Shown here piece after piece: positions 50,614 through 62,486 of a stretch of 64,000 nucleotides of DNA. The stretch's first letter is position 1. Every line of letters begins with the position of its first letter. The notes below the pieces were generated by a model. It did no database searches, had not been told where the DNA came from, and saw only the letters and a program-made list of their open reading frames with translations. A program made the translations under genes and the position numbers. Origin of the DNA: Azolla caroliniana (taxonomy: Eukaryota; Polypodiophyta); assembly GCA_043228905.1 (NCBI GenBank), contig JBHGNT010000010.1:15934001-15998000 (forward strand), in the 5' to 3' direction.

Positions 50614-51133
50614 TGCTAGCTCCAAGTCTTCTGGCCTTCTCTCGAGTTCTCGTATCCTTGTTGTCTGAAACTCTTCACGGCTCATCTCGTCCTCCTATGA
50701 CATCAGTACCCATGATGTGATCCGTCTCCTAGATGGGCATCACCGGCTTTTATCCATACATGAGCTTGGCTGGAATGAACCCTATCACCGAATTGTGGTT
50801 GGTTCTACAATGCATAAGCCAATAACCACGTCCAATCTCCGACTCGCCAAAGTTTGAGTGTGCATGTGTCCGTTCTCTATCTTCATGTTGGCCTTAACTA
50901 CGGGCTTGTGCTCGTGCTCTATCTTCCTATTGGCCTTAACTACAGTCTTGTGTCCACACTCTATCTTCCTATTGGCCTCTAGGTTGTAAGAAGTTATGAG
51001 GGAGAGCTTAACTCTAAGTCAGTCAAACATGAGCATTCAACTCTCCCCTCTCTGCCAAGTTATCTTCCCCACACAACTATATCAAAAAATGACGTCCTCG
51101 AGCAAGAACTTACACACCGTCACTGTCGTTTTG
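50614..51133 (-). pseudogene. pol: G5 integrase core fragment
   Basis: Read leftwards this is a decayed gypsy integrase: pieces of a tract like DRGELN, ANMKIENG, and the C-terminal EEMSREEFQTTRIRELERRPEDLELA at about 50700-50620. That reading continues at 27180 beyond C3. A partly repeated stretch (CTCTATCTTCCTATTGGCCTTAACTAC) at about 50870-50990 interrupts it. Confidence 0.72.
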
Positions 51134-51827
51134 TGTTGAGAAATCGTTGCGGAATAGATCACATTAAACGAACTACGCGCTGAAATACGAATCACAGAAA
51201 TGCCAAAAAAACAAGACACATAACAGTGCACAAAGATTTACATGGAAACCCTAAAACGGGGAAAACCACGGGTGAACAGATTTCTTCACTATACAAAGTG
51301 GATATACAACACCGAGAGGAATACAACACTCTATCGAGTGTATCAGCCGCACAGGGCTCTTCGCGTCTGTTGTTACACACACAGCTATGGCTTGGCCCAC
51401 ACACTCTCTCTCTCTCTCTTGCACTCCTGCACACTACAACTTTTGTTTCTACTCTGTTCGTCACATACTAAAATTTTGCCCTAGTTGCATATACACTTAT
51501 GCAACTTTCTGGTTATTTACATACGTAGCCCTCATGGGGCGCACACTTAGACTATTTACAATTATAGTCTCCCGAGTTGGCTATATACACGTTTCAGGTT
51601 TCTCATCAACTTGGCTCCTCTCTCTTTCCCATCTGGAGGTACTTGTTTCCACACATCATCATTATTATTATTACTATAATAATAATAGTCGAATCTTCAA
51701 ACAATCAACTCACTGTCTTCGACTCTTTGACTGTCGGCTTTCCAAACGGTCAGATCTTCCTTGTAATCGATTGTCGGCTTTCCGATCAGTCGGTTCTTCC
51801 TCCCACTGGAGGGACATATTCCCAACA
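51134..51827 (-). repeat. C6 3' LTR (694 bp)
   Basis: It runs from TGTTGAGAAATCGTTGCGG to TATTCCCAACA in plus orientation, with CT microsatellites near 51408 and an ATT/ATA-rich stretch near 51660-51690. The polypurine tract (minus strand GAAGGGGGAGTT) is at 51828-51839. Confidence 0.93.
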
Positions 51828-51839
51828 AACTCCCCCTTC

Positions 51840-52523
51840 ACTCCTGTGGGAGGAAATCTGTCAGTCTTGTATTTTGTCGGCAGACTCTAAGTCTGTCCAT
51901 AGGTAGGTTCTTCGTCAGCATGTCGGATCCGTTGTCGTCAGTATGGATCTTTTCGAGAGAAAACTCTCCTTCTTCGACTCTCTCTCTCTCAGCCAATGAT
52001 ACCTTCTCTATATGTGCTTGGTCCGAGAGTGGTATGCCATGTTCTTGGCTAGATGTATGGCACTTTGGCTATCACAATGAAGCAAGAACTCCTTTTGCTT
52101 CATGCCTAGTTTGGTGAGAAAATTTCTCATCCAGATAAGCTCTTTTCCGGCTTCTACCGCTGCCATATACTCTGCCTTTGTAGTCGACAAGGCTACAGAC
52201 TTCTGCAGTCGTGACTACCATGACACTGCTCCCCCTGCATAGGTCATCACGTACCCTGATGTGGATCGGCTTGAGTCGACATCTCCTGACATGTCTGAAT
52301 CGGTAAAACCTTCCAGCATAGGTTTTCCGACACCATACCTTAGGCACACCCCCGAGGTGCCCTTTAAGTACCTGAGTATCCATTTCACCACTGCCCAATG
52401 TTCTCTCCCTGGATTACTCATATATCGTCTTACTGCTCCCACAGCAAATGCTATGTTCGGTCTCGTATAGACCATAGCATACATTAGACTACCGACGGCC
52501 GATGCATATGGTACCTTCTTCAT
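51840..52523 (-). pseudogene. pol: C6 RNase H
   Basis: 52523-52215 encodes GSLMYAMVYTRPNIAFAVGAVRRYMSNPGREHWAVVKWILRYLKGT and GFTDSDMSGDVDSSRSTSGYVMTYAGGAVSW. After a stop, 52190-52008 gives STTKAEYMAAVEAGKELIWMRNF and LLHCDSQSAIHLAKNMAYHSRTKHI. The rest to 51840 is out of frame. Confidence 0.88.
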
Positions 52524-53813
52524 CTCAACCTTTTCCTTCTGTCCCTTCGGACACTACTACACATTTAATCTACAATTTGTCGGCAACACTGAGCCGACCG
52601 GCTTTGCATCTGACATGTTGAATCTCTCTAGGATCTTCGTCACATACTTCTGTTGTGACAACCATAGCACCTTCCGAGCTATGTCTCAGGTTATGTGCAT
52701 TCCTAGGATTTGCTTTTCTGGTCCAAGGTCTTTCATGTCAAATGATTTGCCGAGAGCTTTCTTCAAGCTTCCAATCTTCCTTGTGTCTTGACCGACAATC
52801 AACATATCATCAACATATAGCAAGAGAATCAAGAAATCTCCTTCTTCGTACCTTTTGACGAACACACAGTGATCGGCCTGTGTTTTCTGGAACCGATGTT
52901 CCATCATGAAGGACTCGAATTTCTTGTACCATTGGTGTGGAGGTTGTTTTAATCCATACAAGCTTTTCCTCAATCGACACACCAGATTCTCTTTCCCTTT
53001 CTCCTCAAAGCCTTCGGGTTGATGCATGTAGATCTCTTCATCTAGCTCCCCATGCAGAAATGCGGTTTTGACATCCAACTGTTCGATCTCCAGATCCATG
53101 TTGGCCGCTATGCTCAGAACAATTCGTATGGATGTCATCTTCACGACTGGTGCGAATATTTTGTCAAAGTCGACGCCCTTCTTCTGTTGGAAACCCTTCA
53201 CCACTATACGGGCTTTATACCTGGGGCCGTTGTCCACTTCTCTAGTCTTCACCTTATAGACCCACTTATTCCTGAGTGCTCTCTTACCTTTCGGCAGCTC
53301 TACTAGGTCGTAGGTGTAATTCGCGTGCAAGGATTCCATCTCCTCTTGCATCGCGTTCAGCCATTTTCCTCTGCTCTTGTCGGCAATGGCTTCTTCATAG
53401 CACTCCGGTTCATCATCATCAGTCAAGAGGATGTATTTATTGGCGTATGTAATCGGTGTCTTCCTTTCTCTGAGTGGGTACCTTCGTCCACTCGTTGTTG
53501 GCTGTTTTTCGGATGTCTCTGCCAACTCTTCTCTTTGCTCAGGATTCTGCTCATCAATCGGCATCTCTAGGTTGGATAACTCCAACTCATATTCTTCAAT
53601 TGACTTCAGCAGCACTGCCGACTCTGACTCACAGTCTGTCGGTCTTTCCGAGTCAACTAACTCGGATTCGGCTCTATCGGCCAGTTGTCTCCTTACAGCT
53701 GTCGATGACGACTCATTTGGCCTTAAGTCGATGGTAGTCGAGGTTGACTGGGGAATCAGTTCCGACTTTTGTTGCTTCCAGTCTTCAATTGTCTTATCTT
53801 CAAGAAAGATCAC
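52524..53813 (-). pseudogene. pol: C6 linker and reverse transcriptase
   Basis: A 375-residue open frame from 53813 holds the linker (RRYPLRERKTPITYANKYIL), AMQEEMESLHANYTYDLVELPKGKRALRNKWVYK, KGVDFDKIFAPVVKMTSIR, LDVKTAFLHGELDEEIYM, LRKSLYGLKQPPHQWYKKFESF and the catalytic YVDDMLIVGQD. Both catalytic Asp are present. It runs on to 52686, and the C-terminal part is out of frame to 52530. The RT core itself is intact. Confidence 0.92.
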
Positions 53814-53816
53814 ATC

Positions 53817-54470
53817 TCAACTTCTCACTACCTTCTTGTCGACTAAGTCCCACAACCTATAGCCGAACTCATCTTCCGAGTATCCCATGAATATGCATGC
53901 TTTCGACTTGCTGTCAAGCTTTGACCTTTGATCCTTTGGTACATGCATATACGTTAAACATCCAAACACCCTCAGGTGTTGGTAGGAGACATCCTTCCCT
54001 GTCCACACCCTCTATGGGACATCACCCTTTAATGGCACTGAGGGAGACCTGTTGATCAGATAAACAGTTGTGTACATCGCCTCAACCCAATAGGATTTCG
54101 GCAGTTTCGCATGAGAGAGCATGCTCCTTACTCTCTCCATGATTGTTCGATTCATCCTCTCTACAAGCCCGTTTAATTCTGGGGTCTTTGGCACTGTGTA
54201 TTCGATTCGAATACCTTGGCACTTGCAGTATTCCTCGAACTGCCCTTTGTACTCACCACCGTTGTCGGTTCAGAAACCTTCAGTTTCCGACCCGAATCTC
54301 TCTCGGTTCTTGCCTGGAACTCCTTGAAAACCGACAGTACTTGATCCTTCGACTTCAGTACGAAGGACCATGTCTCGCGACTATAGTCATCAATGAATGT
54401 CACAAAGTATTGTCCACCTCGATGCGATGGAGCACCAACATAGCACACATCCGTGTGCACTAGTTCTAGT
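53817..54470 (-). pseudogene. pol: C6 integrase
   Basis: Pieces: LELVHTDVCYVGAPSHRGGQYFVTFIDDYSRETW, a frameshifted region at about 54270 where the second-Asp motif would lie, TPELNGLVERMNRTIMERV (54194-54012) with the Glu, and YQHLRVFGCLTYMHVPKDQRSKLD to DLVDKKVVRS (54008-53817). Breaks are small indels and a stop at 54010. Confidence 0.88.
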
Positions 54471-55110
54471 GCAACATCTCTTCTCCTCGGTGGTCTTGTG
54501 TGGAATGCCGCCCTGTTTTGCTTTCCGGCTAAGCAGTCGACACACTTCTCCAAGTGCACTCCCTTGACTTCTGGTAGAAGTTTCTGGTCTGCTAACAGGT
54601 GCATTCCCTTTTCACTCATGTGGCCTAGCCTCTTAAGCCATATCTCCCTTGCCGAGTTGGCTGCCACGTTTACTTCCAATTTGCACAGTCGGGCATGCAT
54701 CATGTACAATGTGCCTTCTTTCTGTGCTTGGGCCACTATAAGGTTTCCTCGGCAGAACTTCCACTTGCCATTTCGGAAGCTACCACTGTAGCCTTCGTCA
54801 TCAAGCCTTCTAGTTTATATCAAATTCAATCTGATATCGGGGACGTGTCGAACATCCTTCAACATAGGCGACACCCTGTCGACGTCGTTAAGCAAAAACT
54901 TCCGACTCCGGTTATCTTGCATTCTCCACTATCGCCCATCTTTACATAGCCATGATCCCCGACTATGTAAGTCGAGAAATACTCTCTCGACGGAGTAATA
55001 TGGAACGATGCACCAGAATCAATCACCCAAGTGCACTCTTTGCTTGCAAGGTTTGCACTTGTCTGTTCACCGATGAACAGGAGTTCCTCATTGCTCATAA
55101 CAATGGCCGA
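54471..55110 (-). pseudogene. pol: C6 protease and pre-integrase
   Basis: 55098-54859 carries WVIDSGASFHITPSREYFSTY (DSG active site) and CKITGVGSFCLTTSTGCRL. After a frame break at about 54855, 54736 onward gives MHARLCKLEVNVAANSAREIWLKRLGHMSEKGMHLL and CVDCLAGKQNRAAF, the zinc region. Confidence 0.87.
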
Positions 55111-55930
55111 AGTGTTCTTTTCATCCGGAATCTTCCGGGTTCGACATTATTTCCGACACTCTTGTCTTTCTTCATGTGTTGGCAGTCCTTCTAGAAGTGT
55201 CCAGGTTTTCCGCAATAGAAGCACACAAGCTTACCTCTAGACTTTGATCTAGCGTGGGATTTGTCCATTCACTACGGACTTCTTCTTCGCCGGTCTCTTC
55301 CTCTGTCCATGTGTTGAGTCAGATTCGACTCCGTTTGTGACAGGACTCCTTTGTCTTTCCTCCTTGCCTCCTCGTTTAGGATGCTTGTCTTCACCGTCTG
55401 TAAAGACAAGTTCTCTTCTTGACAGGAGTTGTTGAGAGTAACCACCAGGTTCTCCCAACTTTCCGGCAGCATGCACATCAGGAGGATGGCCTGCATTGCA
55501 TCATCCAGGGGGAACTTGGTCGCCGCAAGTTGATTTACGTACCTCATAAATGTACTGATGTGTTTGACGATGCTCTCACCATCTCTGTATTTCAGCCGTA
55601 CGATCTTTCTCATCAGCGAGGTTCTGTTTAGCGCGTTCTTCCTCTCGTACAGACTTGACAGCTACTGCCACATCTCGTGGGCATTCGTGTCGTTCGCCAC
55701 ATGTTGAAGGACACTTACATTGACACATTGTCGGATTGTGGCCACCACCTTCCTATTCAAAAGCTTCCAATCTTACTCCGATACCCCCCTGGGTATTTCT
55801 ACTCTGTCGACTGGCTCGTACAGGTCTTTTACTACGAGAAGATCTTCCATCTTTATCTTCCAGTCTGCATAGTTCTGAGAGTTTAGAACTATCATACCTG
55901 GGAATCCGCTCACACCTCCTTCCATGCTTG
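55111..55930 (-). pseudogene. gag: C6 gag
   Basis: Gag opens near 55924 (MEGGVSGFPGMIVLNSQNYADWKIKMEDLLVVKDLYEPV), has stops at about 55775 and 55660, then an open part 55613-55272 with KIVRLKYRDGESIVKHISTFMRYVNQL and CMLPESWENLVVTLNNS. The zinc knuckle CFYCGKPGHF ends at a stop at about 55190, followed by DCQHMKKDK. Confidence 0.87.
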
Positions 55931-55938
55931 CACCTCAA

Positions 55939-55950
55939 GCTTTGATACCA
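55939..55950 (-). other. C6 primer binding site (tRNA-iMet type)
   Basis: Minus strand TGGTATCAAAGC, one mismatch from the initiator-tRNA-Met site, three bases from the LTR. Confidence 0.87.
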
Positions 55951-55953
55951 GTT

Positions 55954-56645
55954 TGTTGAGAAATCATTGCGGAACAGATCACAATAAACGAACTATGTGT
56001 TGAAATACGAATCACAGAAATGCCAAAAAAACAAGACACACAACAGTGCACAAAGATTTATGTGGAAACCCTAAAACGGGGAAAACCACGGGTGAACAGA
56101 TTTCTTCACTATACAAAGTGGATATACAACACCGAGAGGAATACAACACTTTGTCGAGTGTATCAACCGCACAGGGCTCTTCGTGTCTACTGTTGCACAC
56201 ACAACTATGGCGCGGCTCACACACACTCTCTCTCTCTCGCACTCCTGCACACTACAACTTCTGTTTCTACTCTATTCATCACATACTAAAAGTTTGCCCT
56301 AGTTGCATATATACTTACGCAACTTTCCGGTTATTTACATACATAGCCCTCATGGGGCGCACACTTAGACTATTTACAAGTATAGTCTCCCGAGTTGGCT
56401 ATATACATGTTTCTGGTTTCTCATCAACTCGGCTCCTCTCTCTTTCCCATCTGGAGGTACTTGTTTCCACACATCATCATTATTATTATTACTATAATAA
56501 TAATAGTCGAATCTTCAAACAATCGACTCACTGTCTTCGACTCTTTGACCGTCGGCTTTCCAAACAGTCAGATCTTCCCTGTCATCGATTGTCGGCTTTC
56601 CGATCAGTCGGTTCTTCCTCCCACTGGAGGGACATATTCCCAACA
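55954..56645 (-). repeat. C6 5' LTR (692 bp)
   Basis: It runs from TGTTGAGAAATCATTGCGG to TATTCCCAACA and is close to the 3' LTR, differing mostly by transitions (CGCGCT against TGTGTT). The long plus-strand open frame over it (56046-56918) is not a gene. Confidence 0.93.
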
Positions 56646-57579
56646 TTTTGTTCCTCAAGGATCTTCCTTCTACTTGGTTTGTGTGGTCTTCTCTTGCTAG
56701 CACCAAGTACTTCTAGAGGTACCCTCCTTATAGGAAGTACTTGTATGCTTTCTTTCAGATTCATTGTGCTTCCTCCATCGTCTACGAAGCATTTGTCATC
56801 ATTGAACATGTGGAACCTGCCTATGTGTAGCCACTCTCCTTCATACTCACTTTTAAAGGCGTTCAACACTTGCACACCTCTCTCTTTTGTAGGTGCTTGG
56901 GTAGTTTTAAAGAATTAGAGAGGGTGACATCTTCGTCTTCTAATCATGTCGTTTTCATCTTCATACCTTGCCCTCGATAACATGTCTACCATGGCTTTGT
57001 TCTTTCCCGATATGTGGCGAACTTCCGGGTTCATCGATTTGATGTATGAAATCCACCTTAGCAAGGCTATATTCAGTGTTGCACACCCTAATATCATCCC
57101 GAGGATTGGAAGGCAATTTGTCTCTATTATGACCTCCATCTCCATTAGGTAGTCTTTGTTTGTCATTACTACAGAAACTATGCCCAAGAGTTCCCTCTTC
57201 ACTTGGACATACCCTTGTTGTTACCCACTAAACACATTTCCTTTGAATCTGATGGCATGACGGCCGCAATCTTCTCCTTCTTCGTGAATGACCCATCTGA
57301 TCCCAGTTGGACTCATATCTACAATCATGTAGATGGGAATGCATTCATTGTATACGTTTTTTCTTAAGGTTGGTGCTACCACCAAGATTCCTTTCAACTT
57401 TTTCACCACCTATGTGTGCTCGTCTCCCCATTTGAATTTCTACCCTTTCTTTAGTAACCCATACAAGGGTTGACTATGTGATCGCCATGGGGAATCCAAA
57501 TATAGTAGAAGGCACAAGCACCAAGAAATTGCCTCTTTTCCGTTTGCGATTTACACTTTTCTTTCATTTCCTTGATGGT
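56646..57579 (-). pseudogene. pol: G5 RT end, RNase H and integrase start
   Basis: From right: KEMKEKCKSQTEKRQFLGACAFYYIWIPH (end of RT), KKLKGILVVAPTLRKNVY, IYMIVDMSPTGIRWVIHEEGED, MKRELLGIVSVVMTNKDYL, IIETNCLPILGMILGCATLNIALLRWISYIKS and KAMVDMLSRARYED. The integrase zinc region is largely deleted. Near 56700 the core piece VLAREDHTNQVEGRSLRNK follows, where C6 inserted. Several frames are used. Confidence 0.85.
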
Positions 57580-57857
57580 GTTGTTACCCGTACGAGAGGT
57601 ACGGGGATGGATAAGGGTGAAACTCTATAGTTGTGTTGTTGTGTATGTGCAAATGTGCATGAGAGTGAATGTGACTGTGAGTATACGTGTATTTGTATGA
57701 ACACATGCACATGTGTGTGCATGTGGATAGATATGAAAGGGTGTATCGTGTGAGTGAATGGTATACACCCTTATGTATCATGTTGATATGTAACATTCAT
57801 TATACTATTTAACCCCACATGGAGCATCTATGAATAACAATAATAAGTCTTCCTCTC

Positions 57858-57938
<81 letters not shown>
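57858..57938. repeat. CT microsatellite in L1 leader
   Basis: About 80 bp of almost pure (CT)n. It is followed (57950-58150) by a degenerate trinucleotide stretch rich in GTC, GTT and CGT. The leader 57580-58320 has no convincing gene. Confidence 0.95.
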
Positions 57939-57939
<1 letters not shown>

Positions 57940-58328
57940 AACAGCTCTTTCTACCATTGTCGTCGCCGTCTACTATTGTCATCGTTTGCACCTGTTGTTT
58001 GCTGCCGTGGTCGCCTGTTGTCATCGTGGTCGTCGTCGCCGTTGTTGTTTGTCATCTACCGTCATCGTCGTTGCCATCGTCGTTGTCGTGTGTAGTTGTT
58101 GCCGCTGTCGTCATTGTCGGCCGTCATTATCACCTACGCTTTTGACGACATCATCGGCTAAGTAAACGAGAGAGCATACATGTGCGTCTACACTCGAACC
58201 TAGCGCGCAAGGCATCGATGCTCGACTAAGTTTTTCTTTCCTCTTTGTCTTTTCTTTCTTTTATCTTTTGATTTACAACGTGACTTCTAGACGAAACCAT
58301 AAGGAAACACACGAAGAAATTATAAGGA

Positions 58329-59100
58329 AGAATTTTTAGATGTCCGTAACCGTTTAGTTAAAATAGAAAAATGGGCGAAAGAGATTGAAGTTGAAAAACA
58401 AAAAGATAAGGAAGAAAAAGAAGTGCTTATTGCGGAAATAACGAAACTTAAAGTAGACAACACAAACCTTCAGAAACAAGTTAAAGGACCTTGAGACATC
58501 TAGGGAAGATGGTGAAATATCTTCCCTAGAGGATATTAAGGACGACATAAAAAAGATTAAGGAAGAGGTTTAAAGTGATATGGAATTAGCAAAAACTGGG
58601 TGGGTTGATGTAGTAAAACATAATATTAAAAAGGAACTAAAGGATGAAAATAGTGTAAACGCTACCCTTGAGGAGGAAAAAATGTGTCAAGCTCGACGCC
58701 TAAATGTACGAGTTACTGGGCTCAAGGAAGGGGCATCTCCTGATGAAGATGCACAAACATTTGGGAAAATGTTAGGGTACGAAGCCCTACCAATCACTAA
58801 AACTTGGAGGGTAGGATGTGATACCACTAGGAAAAGAGCTTTTGTCCTTCTGTTTAAGGACTTAGAATCTAGATTTGCATTTTTTTAAAAGAGACCAATT
58901 CTTCGAGGATTGGGCGGGAACCCTATCTACCTCGATGAAGACCTGACCAAGATGCAAATTGAGCATCGTAAAACTTGTATGCCGCAACTCATACAAGCTC
59001 GTAAAGAGGGGCATCGTGCTTTTTACCGAGACAAACGTGTGATAATAAATGATCGCGCCGCCAATTGGCGACGTGTGGCCCATGTGATAAACAATAAACT
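58329..59100 (+). pseudogene. L1 ORF1 (coiled coil, RRM-like and C-terminal domain)
   Basis: Starting near 58329 the protein has a Lys/Glu-rich coiled coil (KIEKWAKEIEVEKQKDKEEKE, IKDDIKKIKEEV), then an L1-ORF1-like RNA-binding domain (ARRLNVRVTGLKEG, RAFVLLFKDLESR), then a C-terminal domain (IYLDEDLTKMQIEHRK, EGHRAFYRDKRVII). Frameshifts occur near 58490 and in the T-run at 58883, and TAA at 58571 interrupts it. The layout resembles vertebrate L1 ORF1p rather than the zinc-knuckle ORF1 usual in plant L1. Confidence 0.72.
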
Positions 59101-59103
59101 TAG

Positions 59104-60027
59104 GATGACTTTATGGAACTGTACGGTGCACTTTGGACACACCCTGTCCGTCTAGAGGAGATTTTGAAGGTATATGACATACTTTTGTTAGTAGAAACAC
59201 ATCAGAGCCCAAATCGAGGACTGCCACGAGTTGATGGTTTTCGTTGGGAATCTGTCTTTAGACAAACCTCACGTCGACATACTAGTAAAGGGTCTAAAGG
59301 GGTTGCGATACTATTTCGGAGAGAGATACATAATAGGATAGAAATACTAAAGAAAGAAAACCCGTTTTATTTGGGTGAAATTCCTCACTAGCAAGGACCA
59401 TGCGATATTTATCGCCGTGTGTTACTTCCCCCCTGAAAGGATTCCGGTATAATATGGCTGGAGAGGCAAGTATAGTTGATGAAGGAACACCGCATGGGCC
59501 TTCTCCATACAAACTTTTATCGGATGACATAATCTAATATTCTTCTCAAGGGGAAGTCTTCCTTGTAGGAGATTTCAATGCAAGAACCCAATCCCGACAA
59601 TGCACAATATTTCAGATGGATAGAAATCTAGAAATGGTGAATGTCGACCCTTTAGACTTAGACATAACGTGTACATCAAAGGATCAAGGTGCGGACGCCA
59701 CAAGCTTTGGCCATCATTTGATTGAACTTGGAAGCTGACACCAGATGATCATATATAATGGCTTATCCAAGTGGCTAGCCTGGGAAGCGCTCACATGTTT
59801 CCCACATGGAGGAGGGGAAAGCATAGTTGATCACCTAATAGGACGCCTTGAAGCTACCCACATGGTTAACTCCTTCCAGGTGGCCCCATGCCCCATTGGT
59901 GCAAACCATAGCTTCCTATACTTTAAGCTAAAATGCGACATCTCCCACGCCACCAACTCTAGTCAACCAAACCATCACACCATAATACATTTCACGCATG
60001 AGCTCGCTGACATCTACTCCTGACATG
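59104..60027 (+). pseudogene. L1 ORF2 endonuclease (APE type)
   Basis: It starts MTLWNC (the usual WNC endonuclease start), then in a shifted frame VRLEEILKVYDILLLVETHQS and KGSKGVAILFRREI, then after stops VGDFNARTQ (59567-59590) and, in 59745-60023, SIVDHLIGR and GANHSFLYFKL, which hold the closing D-H pair region. The catalytic motifs ETH, GDFNAR and the ANHS equivalent of SDH are seen. At least three frame breaks disable it. Confidence 0.82.
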
Positions 60028-60429
60028 TTTAAGCCCATCTCTCCTCTTTTGATTCTTCCTTGCCTTTAGAGAACCTCACTACAGAACTCACACACATCCT
60101 TCACTCAACAGCAATTAGTAGCTTCCCATACACGAAACACTCCAATCATAGTAGAATAGGGTTTATGCCACAGAACAAGTGGTATGACGAGGATTGTAGA
60201 GAGTTGTATAAACAACTTAAAGTGTCGCGACTTAATGGTACTATTTCCTCAATATAGGCTTGAAAAGAGATGCGCAAGATGACACGGCGTAAAAGAAGAG
60301 CTTGGCAAGCATCTCAATATTGGGAACTCTACCATATGCTCATGAGTAGGCATTGCGCCCTTGCATGGAAGAGACTACAGTATATGGTATGGAATGATTG
60401 GCAGAAAACTCTTTGAAACATAGAAATTC

Positions 60430-61478
60430 ACCTTCCATTTGTTTTTAACCGCGACCACAAACACCCATCGAGGATTCCAATATTTGGCACACATATATCG
60501 AGAGACTCTACCATGTCCCGAACCAACCACGCATTCCATGGACCACATAGGATTGCGAGCCGAGCACATCATATATGCTCGAGAGTGCCTAGCCCCCTCT
60601 CTCACTCTAATCTTCAACCGCGCCCTCGCCGAGGGTTTTCCACCACAATGGACCATGAACACAGTGGCCCCTATACAAAAAGGAGGGGACCCAATGGACC
60701 CAAATACATATAGGACCATTATGATAAGTCATATGCTCGCTAAACTATATGGTGCGGTAATGGAAGCGGAGCTCAACGATTATATGGAAACATTAAGTCT
60801 TCGAGCACTTGAGCAGGCTGGCTTTAGACGAGCCTTCTCCACTATTGACCATATCTTCACACTTAGGTACTTAATTTACCAGACGAAGGCTCTTAAGATG
60901 AAACTATATTGTTGCTTTGTGGACTTCCGCAAAGCCTTTGACACAGTTCCTAAGGAGAAGTTGTTTGATAGACCAGAGATACCAAATGACATGATCTGGA
61001 CCATTTATGCCCTATATGAGCAAGTCTCTGGGTGCGTAAGATGCCCAGGTGGCCTATCCGATTGGGATCTGATTGTTTCACTAGCACCATTGGTGTAAAA
61101 CTGGGTTTCCCCCTATCACCGATTCTTTTTGGGAACTACATTGATGAGATCACTGATTTTATTGCTCATAAGGGAGGCAAGGGAGTAGCTATTGGAGATA
61201 CGCAAGTTAGTCTCTTACTCTACGCAGACGACATTGTCTTGCTCTCGGAGTCGGAACACGACCTACAAAAGCATCTTAATGCCCTAGATGACTTTTGTAC
61301 ACAACGAGGACTAGTAGTGAATCTAGCGAAAACTAAAGTCCTTATCTTTCATACATCGTCCCGAGTTAGGAGTAAATGTCACCTAATCCTCTCTCATAAA
61401 CTAGTTGAGGTAGTTGGATCATATGTATACTTGGGAGTCACTTTTAGTGCTCACTTAGGTAAATTCTCGATGACCTAG
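60430..61478 (+). pseudogene. L1 ORF2 reverse transcriptase
   Basis: 60439-61040: IGLRAEHIIYA, RALAEGFPPQWTMNTVAPIQKGGDPMDPNTYRTIMI, LEQAGFRRAFSTIDHIFTLRYLI and the first catalytic motif CFVDFRKAFDTVPKEKL. After a frame change near 61070, 61080-61478: GVKLGFPLSPILFGNYIDEI, the active site LLYADDIVLLSES, VVNLAKTKVLIFH and YVYLGVTFS. The catalytic Asp residues are intact. 60027-60430 is a decayed inter-domain stretch with no clear motif. Confidence 0.9.
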
Positions 61479-62471
61479 GCAGCCAAAGATAGGCTAACGA
61501 GAGGGTATGCATCCCTCTCACTCTTAGAGAGACAATGCCACTAGGCATACTTTCAAGAGCCACGGACTAAGGGATGGCTCTTCGACTCATTAGTGACCCC
61601 TTCTCTCATGTATGCATCAGTAGTATGGGCTCCAGGTCTACCATCTTTCATGTGGATGCAATTAGAGAGACCTTTGGTGACGATGTTATCACATCAACTC
61701 CGAAGCAAATCGATAGTACCACATGACATTATATTAGAGCAGAGTTCAGTCTACCCCTGATGTTAGTAGAAGCACACTTTCAAGTGGTAGTTTTTATTCA
61801 TCAGATACATAGCCAACCACAAGATAGGATATCTTGTCGAGCCTTTGAGGCATCCTGATCCCTACATGTGTCTGGAGACACTAGCTCTTGGTATAGCACT
61901 GTGGTGAGTTGGTTACTTTCATGATCAAACTCTAATATCTCGTGAAGACTGTAATAAAGTGATACGCCAAGAAATATGGCAAATTTACACTCGATATAAA
62001 TGGATCACCCCACGAGAGCCACTCCCATCTAAAATGTTGTACTATAAGGAACACTTCTTGCACTTCTCTCAGTTAGGTTTTATTACACGACTAAGATATT
62101 TAGATACATTCTTATCAAATGCACTAAGGGTGGCCATTGGACAACTTAGGATATCATGTCACCAATTTGAGATTGAGAATGGTCAGGCTAATAGAGTCCC
62201 TAGAGAGGAAAGGCTATGTAGGTTGTGCCACATAGAGATAGAGGATGAGTATCACTTCACATGCAAGTGCCCAACTTATGCCGAGATACGAGTGGAATAC
62301 CAAGGCATATTAGGACCCTCTCCCACCCTCCCCAAACTATTACATACCCCGGATGTAAAGAGACTAGGTAGGTATATCTTAGAGCTAAAACAACATAGGG
62401 AGAATAAATTACAAAGTGTTAACCATAACCCTTTTACTATTCATCAACTTGTAACTAGTGTATTTTTTTAA
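61479..62471 (+). pseudogene. L1 ORF2 C-terminal region with zinc motif
   Basis: Up to 61958 the frame is broken but reads AAKDRLTRGYASLSLLERQC and LVTPSLMYASVVWAPGL, typical of the post-RT region. 61959-62471 is open and contains the C-terminal zinc motif CRLCHIEIEDEYHFTCKCPTY (CxxC...HxxxxC), as in many plant LINEs. Confidence 0.85.
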
Positions 62472-62486
62472 GAACAAGGGGAGACG

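Larger units (their letters stand above)
51134..56645 (-). mobile_element. C6: Ty1/copia element (Tnt1-like)
   Basis: Minus-strand element with full LTRs (51134-51827, 55954-56645) and the perfect 5-bp duplication TTTTG (51129-51133, 56646-56650). Gag, protease, integrase, RT and RNase H follow in order, with several stops and frameshifts. It is related to C5 in protein but has different LTRs. It splits the G5 integrase. Confidence 0.95.

Noticed and set aside
56046-56918. 290-residue open frame on the plus strand
   Set aside because: It covers the C6 LTR and runs into antisense G5 pol; a matching LTR copy at 51226-51890 has it broken.
57830-58165. Cys/Val/Ser-rich small protein
   Set aside because: Translation of the CT microsatellite and the GTC/GTT trinucleotide stretch in the L1 leader.
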